Of a DNA stretch of 64,000 bases, positions 37,831-47,400 are shown piece by piece (within the stretch, counting starts at the first letter, position 1; each line of letters opens with the position of its first letter). Origin of the DNA: Symsagittifera roscoffensis (Eukaryota; Xenacoelomorpha; Acoela; Convolutidae); NCBI RefSeq assembly GCF_963678635.1, contig NC_087070.1:46481467-46545466 (forward strand), written 5' to 3'. The translations under genes and the position numbers were made by a program. The notes beneath the pieces are model-generated. The model made no database searches, was not told where the DNA came from, and saw only the letters and a program-made list of their open reading frames with translations.

Positions 37831-39210
37831 TCTTATAGGGAAAATTTATGTTTATTTTAATAGTCTTCAATATAAAGTATCAAAAGACTAGTTGCTACAG
37901 CAAATGTGACTATTGCCCTTTATACGTTTGCACATTGTCATGATTAGGGACATTAAAAGTGTGAGAAAAATGATGAATAAAAGAAAAAATTTTTTCGTCT
38001 TAAAATGGTTTGTGTCATTTAAATAGATCTTGTGTTTTCGTACCTGTAGATTTGGTCAAGGATTTGGGAAAGTTGGAGGTATATTTCAAATTGGGAATAG
38101 AAAATTTATAAAAGATTGCAAAAATTTATAGAAAGGATTATTAGGGATTCAAAAACTTCAATGAAACAGAAGAGCAAAAATTTAATTAGAGTAGAAAATT
38201 TTGTGAAAAGTATTGAAAGTTTTTGTTTTAAGTTATCGGCTGTTATAGAAAGAAGCATTTAGGAAACGGTTCGTTTCGTTGAATATTTTACAAACTTTTG
38301 GGGCGAAATTCTTGTGTGGTCGGATTATTTTTTGATTTTTTGACATGTGGGTTCAGTTTTGTCAAAAATTGTTGATGGTTTATTTTTATGGTGTTCGAGA
38401 GGTCTTCATAGTTTTGTTTTTACTTTTTGGATAATAATTGTACTTTAGGCCAAATGATTATGGGTCTTTTTTGCTTTAAGCTAATTTGCCATTTTCGGTT
38501 GGAGGGTTTTTGATGTCTGAATTGGGAAAATAATGTTGGTTTTTGCATTATTTGATGGGAGGGTTGTAATATTGAAGTAGTATTTATTTTAATTGTCAAG
38601 TTTTAGCAAGTTGCTTACTTTTGACCTGGAGGTCGTAAAGTTATAGTTATAGATATGCCTGGAGATTGATATCTGTCGGCTTTTGAGTTTGTGTTAGAGA
38701 TAATAAGGTGACAAGTTTGAATGATTTCTATTGGCTGAATTTGAACTAAAATTTATCGAGCGTATCTTCAGCATGTTATTACGGAAATGTGAAAGTTTAG
38801 GGTGATTTGAAAAGAATATTGACGTTAATCAAAAGTAAATATGTTTATGAAATTCAACTTTCTTTAATATTTTAGATTGTGGGATGAATGTCTTGTAGTC
38901 TTTTCGTGGTTGGCTTCTAAGTCGTGATGATTCTCTATGTTCGGATTTTTTTTGTTGATCCTGTGGTAAGGTTTTTGCTGTCGTTTTTCTGTTTTTTCTT
39001 TCTTTTTGAGATATTTTTGGTTCCGGTGTGTTTGATATTTGAGGGTTTGCGTTTTGCTGTTGGATTGTTTTTTGAGTTTTATTGGTATTAACGGTTTGAT
39101 TTTGTTCCGTTTGTGGATTGTTTTGAACGATGTGTAAACCTGTGAAAGAATATAATTGAGTTAATTCGCGGAGTGCGTATTTTTTTTGGATGATAGAGTA
39201 ACAGGTTGTT
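37831..39210 (-). other. U1: non-coding gap between integrase and env-like region
   Basis: AT-rich DNA with no supported frame, near-identical to 31,131-32,500. A splice-donor-like site lies near 38,038-38,049 on the minus strand. Confidence 0.45.
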
Positions 39211-39257
39211 ACGGTGTTGAATGATTTCTCTTTTACTGGAGTCAGTAAGTTTGTATG

Positions 39258-40355
39258 TTACTTCAGAAATTTATTAATTTTTTGGTATGGTCCTTTTCGA
39301 AGTGGCTGTAACTTTTTGGAGATTCCTTTTTGTGTATTGAAATTAGGTATTAAAACAAGTGTTCCAATTTTTGAATCTCTGGCTGGCATGAAGCGTGAAG
39401 TAAATTGATTGTTTATATTTTGCCTTTGTAACAATGTCTTTGTTTTTTTTTGGTAGATTTCATTATGTTTTTTATCTCTATTTAAAATCCATTCGGTATG
39501 TGTACCGAAAGCTAATTTTAAAATTTGTGGATGATGAAAGTGGTCTTCATCACGTGTATGTAATGGTAGATTATAACAGATTGAATCTTTATTTGGTTGA
39601 CAATATCCCTGTGTATTTTTATGGGCATTTGCTGTAAACATAATTGGTTTTTGTGGCTTTTGATTAAAAACCATTTCGTATGGTGACATTCCTTGAGTAG
39701 TTGTGATTTGTGAATTATAAGATAAGGGGAAAAATTTTACATCAACTGATCATTCAGTATATCGTGTATCAATTCCATTATTGATACATCGAAAATATTG
39801 TTGTAGTGAACGGTTCATACCTTCGACTAATCCATTCGTCCATGGTGCATGAGATGTACGTGATTTATGTTTGATATTAGATAGGTGGCATAATGTGATG
39901 ATTTCATTATTTATAAATTTGGTGCCGTTATCTGTGACTAGTATTTCGGGTAGTCCAAATTTAGCTATCCAATGTTCGTAAAGTGTTGTGTATGCGTAAT
40001 AAGCATTACAATGTGGTACTGGGTTGAGTGCTACGTAGTGCGTAAATGCATCAGCAATGACCATAAAATAAGAATTTCCCTCGGAGAATGGTGAAATTGG
40101 TCCTTTTGTGTCAAATGAAATTCTAGGATTGAAAAATAGACTTTGTCCTTTAAAATCTTGTTTCGGTGCTATTTGTTTTTGATTTGGATAAGGTTTATTT
40201 AAATGACATAATATGCAATCGTTGCATAATACTTTAATCCAAATTGGTGCATTTGGGAAGTAAACTTTTTGTGTAAACTTTGAATATGTCTGTTCTGATC
40301 CTGAGTGCCCTTTTGTATGTTGTGTGTGTGTTATGTTGAATGCTATCAACATCAA
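39258..40355 (-). pseudogene. U1: integrase (HHCC, DD35E, GPY/F)
   Basis: The frame at 39,750-40,355 carries the zinc-binding N-terminal domain (HTQHTKGHSG, then LCNDCILCHLNK), the first Asp in RISFDTKGP, the second in VTDNGTKF, and the Glu in NGLVEGMNRS 35 residues later. 39,258-39,689 holds the rest of the core and the LRKGPYQ module. This is the best integrase of the array and fixes it as Ty3/gypsy class. Fossil. Confidence 0.9.
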
Positions 40356-41149
40356 AATGAGGGGAATACAGAGTACTTTAAAATCAGGTGTTCGATTTTC
40401 TAAAAGATCTGAGCTTTCATTTATAGTTGTATTATTAAATCTTCTAAAGTATCGGAGGAGTGTTTTATTTCCTAATGCCGTTGCATCAGCTTTTGCTGCC
40501 TTTGTTTTATCTTTGTGCCATGATTTGGGCTGTCTAATAACAGGGTCAAATTTTTGGTATTTTTGTAATAATTAAAGTGTCATTGTTTCTGTTGGTGGTA
40601 AAAAAATATTTTCGACTTCTAATTTTGATAGGAGAATTGTGTCGAGTGGGTCATGAAGGTTAAAAACTTGATTTACTGTGTATTTTAAATCATTTGTTCG
40701 TGGTCCTGATAAATGTTTCTAATAATTGATAAATTAAATTTTCTTTTTCTAATAATTGGAAAGGATTTTTTTTTGTGTGGTTGTTTTTTGATTGTCTTTT
40801 GATGAGTATTTTTTTAAAACAAATTTGAATATTCGATTAGTTTAAATGTTGATGTACCTAATAAATCAACTTCAAAGTGATTGTTTTGACAATCTGAATA
40901 AAGTGGAAAATTATGTAAATTATTTATTTGTGATTGATCTATATCGGTTTTTAATGCATATTTACATTCCAATCTTGGTGATATTTTATTTTTTTTTCAA
41001 GATAAAATTCATTAATTTGTGGTACTTCAACTGTAGTTCTCCTTGTAAGTAGTTCAGGTGGTGTATTTCTACTTATGGTATCTGGTAAAGCAAGATTTTT
41101 TCCTGCTGTCCAAACTATATGTAGGTTTGGGAATTTTATTAGAGTTAAT

Positions 41150-41600
41150 TGAGAACTGTACACTCTATGTTTGGATTTGATTTTTGTGTAAAAATGTAAA
41201 AAGAAATATAATTGGTTTGTCATCTGTAAATCGAACTGTTGGATGTTTTGATCCAAGTATCAGAAATTCATATTATGTAAGTGTGTATAATATAGCTGTG
41301 CATTCTCTCATAATAGTAGAGAGTCGTAGTTATAAGAGTTTGCTGATATAAGTTTCATTTTATTTGTTCCACTGTGTGATTGTAGTAATGCTGCGCCGAT
41401 GCCAAAATTTGAACCATCGCACATTGCGTAGAAAGGTTGATTTGGATCTGGGACTGTATTTGATATTTGTTCTGTTAGAAGTTTTTTAATTTCTTCAAAT
41501 CGTGTTTGATGTTCGGTAGTCCATTCAAAATTAGTTTTGCTGTGTAAAGATGTTTTAGAAAGGTCTTCAGTATAATTGCATTTTGTATACATATTTACTT
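41150..41600 (-). pseudogene. U1: RNase H domain
   Basis: The frame at 41,308-41,592 contains WTTEHQTRFEEIKKLLTEQI and YAMCDGSNFGIGAALLQS, the RNase H start. 40,951-41,256 continues with FPNLHIVWTAGKNLALPDTISR, the typical C-terminal end. Fossil. Confidence 0.85.
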
Positions 41601-41629
41601 AGGAAATTTAATATTCCAATGAGTTCTTG

Positions 41630-42720
41630 GATTTTCTTTTTATTTGTGGGTGGCTGAAGTTTTTGATTTGCGTCTATGCGTGATTTTAATCGAGTTATAG
41701 TGTTTATTTCATTAATGTGTCCAAGAAACTTAACGCGTGTTAGAAAAAAAAGTGATTTGTCTGGGACTGCTTTCATGTTTTCGTTTTAGAGTATTTGATG
41801 ATACTGTTCTAAAATTATAAACATTTCATCTTTAGTTTGTGATTGCAAGAAAACATCGCCTAAGTATGTGATTGCGTTTTTCTTGAGTAAAAGTGGTCTA
41901 AAAATTTTACTCATAAAAACTGAAAGACCTGCTGGTCCTATGGATGTTCCATAGATTAATCTATTGAATTCGTATTGTTGAATTCTAACAATGAATTGTG
42001 TTAACCGTCGTGATTGTTCATCTAATGGCATTTGATTGTATGCGCTTTTCATATCTGCGGTTGTGAATTATTTACCATTAATTTTTGTTAGAATTATTTG
42101 AATGGGATCAATAGGCCAATTGAATTTAGATTAGACAATTAGTGAATTGAGATATCTAGCGTCTAGAACAATTTTTAGTGATTGTCTTTATCTAGGATGA
42201 TAACTGGCTTGACAAAGGTGTTACCTTTTGGTTGTTCTTTTTTGTTTAATGGAATTATAATTTCATATTCTTCTAAAATTTCAAGTAGTCTGTTTTTATC
42301 ATGTAAATGTATTGGTACTTTGTTTGCTCTTTGTTTTTTGAAAATTGCGTCAGGTTTTAAAGGTAAATGTAGTGGTGAACTAATTTTTCCAACATCAAAT
42401 TTTGATGTTGCGTAAACTGTTGGATTTTTTAATAATAGTTTGGCTAATTTGTCGAATTCGTTTTGTGTTATTTGAGAGTGTTGAAAATTGAACATTGTTA
42501 GAAATTTTTGTTATTTTTCGGTATAATCTGATGATTTAAACATTTGTTTAAAATATGGTGTTTTTGTAAAATAATCTGTATTTCTTTTTTCGTTGCTTAT
42601 TATATTGTTTATTGATAATTCTTCAAGAATTGTTGATTGGCATATGTCTAGTAATTGTAATATTTTTTTGACTCGATATGCTACTTCGTTTGCGGGTAAA
42701 GTTGTGGCATTTTTTTCCAA
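41630..42720 (-). pseudogene. U1: reverse transcriptase region
   Basis: The N-terminal block lies at 42,175-42,720, and the palm block at 41,786-42,052 (SAYNQMPLDEQSRRLTQFIV and the LKKNAITYL segment). The connection region is at 41,567-41,776 (VKFLGHI, then KKKIQELIGILNFL). Divergent from U3 and U4. Fossil. Confidence 0.82.
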
Positions 42721-43049
42721 GTATCCTAAGAGTCCTAGAGGTAATGTTTTCTAGTATGGTGAATTATTATATACATGTAATGAAATAAAATCGGAGTTTG
42801 AATGTTTCATGTATTTTATGGATGAAATTGTTATTCAAAAAAATTTATGAATGGGTTTAAATTCAAGGTCTGACATAAAGATGTTGTTTGTTTTTTGGTT
42901 TTTATCATACTGGTGAACTTGTTTGATTGAAAAGTTGTTAACTTTTCCTGATAGTGGTTTCAGGTATTTTCGTTCCTGATTGTATATAGGGTAAAATTTG
43001 GAGAAAAATGGTGGTTGTTTGTTTAATCTTTGAAAGAACGTTAAGTTTG

Positions 43050-43430
43050 TGTTCTTCATTCTTGTGTACTTGTCTTTTGTATGGAGTTTACTATTTCAGA
43101 TGTTTATTGTGGGAATATATTTAGTTATAAACGGTATGCCAATGATATTGTGTTTTATATATGTTATGTGGAATGTTTGTTTAAATGGTTTGCTTAAGGT
43201 TTTGTTTTGTTCCATTGTTCTAATGGGAACAAAGAAAAAGTCGTTTTTTTATATAATTTATTATTGTTGAGTCTTGTGATGTTGCTAATTTGCTGGCTGT
43301 TTTTATAGGTATTAAGGTTGGGTGTAGTGTTTTGATTTCATTCCAAGTGGGGCTATTGATAATATTTGATTCTGCTCCTGAGTCGATCAAAAAATCTATT
43401 TCAAGATCTGGTGGTTGAAATTCTTTACTT
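43050..43430 (-). pseudogene. U1: aspartic protease region
   Basis: The minus-strand sequence near 43,365-43,400 encodes the DSGAESN active-site motif. The flap and C-terminal end resemble the other units. Fossil. Confidence 0.7.
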
Positions 43431-44640
43431 TTTGGACTTTCTAAGAGAAAAGAAAAAATTGTCTAAATTTTTTCTCTTGGTAGTTCTTTTAGTATATTTT
43501 GATAATTGTGGTTTGTACTTGAGCATTGTAATGTGATTTAATTGTAATTCAGTACTTTTTGTATCATCGATACCAGGGGAGTCTGAATTTGTTTCTTCAG
43601 TTGTTTGTACCTGATTAATTTGTCTTTGATGTTTCGGTGTGTTGCTGCTATATTTGTGTCGGGAATCGGAATAGCGATTAATTTTTCTATGAGGAGATTG
43701 AGCAGAATTTCTTTGTTGATTGTTATAGCTCGGATTCCTAATTTGAATTATTTTGTAATCTCTTATGATAGCTGTTATTGGTTCGTTGATAATTAGATCT
43801 GTTGTATAAATTGTTTCTTGATCTATTGTTTTGGTAAAATTGATTTCGATTATTTGAATAACTTCTATTCCTATTGTTCGAATAGTTTCTGTTTCTATTG
43901 TATGATGAATGTCGTAATCTATCGTTTGAATAGTGTCTATTCCTAGAATTTGAATGGGAACTGGTATCAAACGAATACTCTCTTCTGTTTGAATTTGATC
44001 GTGAATAGTTGTTTCTATACTGATTATTTTGACTATTTGATCGACTATATCTATTTTGTGAGAAATTTCGTGAATTTCTTTGTTCTTTTGATCTACCTCT
44101 ATAACTAGAGTTAAATGGTGATTAGTTTCTTGAATAATTTGAACTATTTGGAAGTGGTTTACCAGAGCTGTTTTTATTATGTATATTTTTGCTTGGTAAA
44201 TTTTGGTCTTTTTTCATGTATTGGTAGAATGATTTATTTGGTTCTTTGTACGTTTGTGGTTTGTTCTGGTTATGTTGTTGTTTTTGTCTACACTCAGCAA
44301 TGCTGTTTCCGTATCTTCGGCAATAATTACACCATTTTTTGAAAGATGGTTTACCTTTGAAAATTGGTTTTTTCTCATATTTATTCAGAATTTCAGTGAT
44401 TTTTTCAGTTAGATCTACATCTGAATCTTGTATGTTGTTTATATGTGCAGTATTTGTTTCGATTCTATTAACATATTGTATTTTGAGATTTTCTGTTTCT
44501 TCGAGTTTCATTGTGATTTCTGCTTGTTCTAGTTTATCAACTAGTTTTCTAAAATATAAATCTGGTTCTCGAATTGAGGAGGGATAAGATGCTCTCTTTT
44601 TAATAGCTATTTTTCTTAATTGAGTTGTCAGAGTCATCAT
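43431..44640 (-). pseudogene. U1: nucleocapsid zinc knuckle and RS/N-rich tail
   Basis: The frame at 44,122-44,640 begins in the Gag interior (LTTQLRKIAIKK), continues through a Glu/Lys-rich helix-like stretch, and contains the CCHC-type knuckle near 44,300-44,345, then a polar Asn/Lys/Tyr tail. The RS/N-rich chain follows to about 43,640. Nucleic-acid binding part of Gag. Fossil. Confidence 0.78.
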
Positions 44641-46900
44641 TAAAATTTCTTTAATTTGCGTGTTTTTATAAACATGAGTGTTAAGTGATTATGCTTGTCG
44701 AACTAGTGTTTCGATTCTTACTGACAATTGTTTAACTGTTTCGTTTGGTAGTCTGCGAATTTCATTACATAAATCTCTTTGATGTTGTTTATTTCTTTCA
44801 GAATCAATCCTTTTTGAAAGTTCTTGTGTGGATCTTTTCCAATCTGTTTTTATGTCTATAGGTAAAACTGAAAACCATAGACGCACAGCGTTAATACAAA
44901 CAACACCTGATGGCGATCAAGTGTTGTTTGTATTAACGCTGTGCGTCTATGTATCCAATTTTAGTGAAATGGTGTATTAATTGGTTCAGGTCCTATATTT
45001 AAAATTAAATTTGCTGTGACTGCATTTAAATAATCTTCTACAGAATATTCAGGGTCTGTAACTGTAAATGCCATCAATGGTTTATTTGATGTTATTGACG
45101 ATCCACCCATTAGGTATGGATTCATTGTCATTTGTAGTGATTCTGCGACATTTGGAATTTGTGAAAAATTTTTAAGTTGATTTTTTGTTATTTCATGTTG
45201 TTGTAAATAATATGGTAGTGGTATTTCATTTTGCATTTGCGTTGCTTGGTAATAGTCTGTATTAACTGGGTTTTGTGAATGAAAGTTGTTATTTTGAGAT
45301 GCGTGATTTGGTCTAGATTTCCGCATATGTTGTTCTCGTTTATATGGTTCAAAAATATCTGGTTGATTTACGTGATAAGAGTGGAGTCTTTGGTTTTGAG
45401 AAACTTGTTGATGGTTTTGGTCATAAAAATCTTCATCATCTGATGAAAGATAATTAGGTGTATAATAAGGTGTTTTATGTTTTTTTTTCGTTTGGCTGTT
45501 TATTGTTTTTATTCTTTTGACAAAATGGGTAATTTTCACTCGAGTCTTTTGAAAATTATGGGTTATTTTAAAATTTACTGAGTTTGATGTTGGTTGTTGG
45601 AAGTTTTGTCGTTGTAAAAATAAATGATTTTGCGGGTTTTTACGAGGAGGTTTTGATGTTTGTGGTTTATTTACATAGTTAGAATTGTGTTCTGCAAAAT
45701 ATTTCTATTGAATGTTCTTTGTTTTTGTGTTGGTTTCGTCATTGGTCTAAATGTTTGGTAATCCATATGTGAATATTTTGGAGCAACCGAGGGTTTAACC
45801 GTAGATTGCAATGTTTCTTGTGGTAATGTTGGATTTTTAGGTTTTGGCGTTGTAAGGTTTGGATGTATTGGTGAAATACTTTGCTGTGTAGTTGTTACTA
45901 TTGTTTCAACTATTTCTTCATTTATAAAATGTGATGGTGTTTGAATATCCTGTTGTGTAAAAGATTTTTAGTGCCATTCAGATTTTCGTGTTGTACAAGA
46001 GTTGAATTTAAGCTATTATTTTGTCTTCTATCGGGTAAAAAGAATTATAATTTAAAGGTGTTGCATCTATTGTAAGTGGAAATATTTTTACATGGTCTTT
46101 AAGAATAGAAATTGTACTAATTGCTTGACTTGAGATGTCTATTGGGATGTTCAGGAATAAAGGATGAGACCAATCAGGGTCCCAAATATAATCTGATTGT
46201 TCGGCAATGACAGTGTAATCATTGGTACTTTGAGGTCTAAGATTATTTCTTGCTTGTACAATTAAATCAATATTATGTGTGAAATAGTCAATTTTGAACC
46301 ATGCTAAGATTTTTTGTAAATCGTGTTAAACGTTTTGTGAAATTTCATTGTTTGAAAAATTTTCACGGATTGTGTTTAAAATGCTGAGATTGCGGCAATT
46401 TCATTTCTTACATTCGTGAGTCTTGATGTTTGACCTTGTGACATGCTTTCGGTTTCTGTCTTTTCTAGTATAGATATTTACCTATATATTTTTGCAAAAA
46501 ACATCTTTAGTAAATATTGAACTTGCTCTCTGTGAATTTTGATGTTGTATATTTTCAATGTATTCTGCGAATACTTTTGAAAATTCGATGTCGACGTCGT
46601 CTGTTTGAAGAACATGTTTACCATGAAATTTAATTGCTGTGCTGAGTTCTATGGTGTAAATTCCATATTGTTGTGTTAGGTTACATATTTAAATAATAAT
46701 CGACAATTGGTCTTTTGATTTTTATTTCCGGGAATTCTGCTTTACATGGGCTAAATCCTTGTTCGAATAATTTTGCGATTAGATTATTGCAAAATTGTAT
46801 CTGTCCTCTATCTTCAGTGAGTGAATTGTTGAGAAATGGAAAAACATAGTTTTCGTCTGGACTTTCGTCATTTGGACTTTGGCTCATTTTTTCGTTTTAT
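44640..46900 (-). pseudogene. U1: gag region
   Basis: Minus-strand blocks at 46,681-46,887 (probable N-terminus, beginning MSQSPNDESPDENY), 44,961-45,539 (Gln/Asn/His-rich, then PLMAFTVTDPEYSVEDYLNA) and 44,689-44,886 (WFSVLPIDIKTDWKRSTQEL). The last two resemble the capsid core of Ty3/gypsy Gag, in which an acidic aromatic block is followed by W...LP.....W. Gag would form the particle shell. A palindrome at 44,876-44,951 lies within. Fossil. Confidence 0.7.
44876..44951. repeat. Perfect 31-bp inverted repeat with 14-nt loop
   Basis: The arms at 44,876-44,906 and 44,921-44,951 are exact reverse complements; the loop is 44,907-44,920. The arms read CATAGACGCACAG... outward-in on each side. 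It lies inside the gag region of U1. No such palindrome occurs at any other place in the array, but no other unit covers this part of gag. Confidence 0.9.
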
Positions 46901-47400
46901 GACTGTTAGTGCGTGATGGTCGATGTGTCTGATTGGTTGATTCCAATTGTATAAACGTACTGGTTTAAATTTGTATGTCTTTTTTATTCTTCTTTTTCCT
47001 AGTTTTGATGAATGTGATGTCGCTTCTGAATCGGTAAAATATAATCAATTGAGAACTGGGTAGTTTTTTTTAACTGTTTCTTTTAGTTTGCAAAGTGCAT
47101 CTAAATTACCGACTCCTGAATCGGAGACTGCCTTTCTTCGCTTTGAAATTTTTTCCGTGTAATTTGTTTTTCTCTACCTAATTTTTTTTATTGTTTGTCG
47201 TTTTGTTCGAATATATCCAATTGTTTTTTTGTGCAGTGTGATTACGAGATCGTGTATTTCGTTGTTTATTTAACAATTGTGTAGTACGATTGTTTGTTTA
47301 TTTCCTAAAATGTACAGTGACATAAGGTTTAAGATGAAGTATGCAAGGTTGTTATTAGTGATTTTAATATCCTAGTCTGTTATTCCTTTTTTTTGGTTAG
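46901..47400 (-). other. Putative 5' leader of U1
   Basis: AT-rich DNA upstream of the first gag block, with no supported gene. A 5' LTR and primer-binding site would be expected around here, but I found no TGG-started primer-binding site or repeated LTR sequence that I could defend. Confidence 0.3.

Larger units (their letters stand above)
35840..46900 (-). mobile_element. U1: env-bearing Ty3/gypsy fossil, most complete 5' half
   Basis: The 5'-most unit of the array and the only one retaining Gag upstream of the zinc knuckle. Parts from right to left: gag (44,640-46,900), nucleocapsid/RS tail (43,430-44,640), protease (43,050-43,430), RT (41,630-42,720), RNase H (41,150-41,600), integrase (39,258-40,355), non-coding gap (37,830-39,210) and the front of the env-like region (35,840-37,830). 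Its left part (33,582-40,278, shared with U2) is copy B of a recent 6.5-kb tandem duplication. Fossil with many breaks. The 5' LTR was not recognised. Confidence 0.85.
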
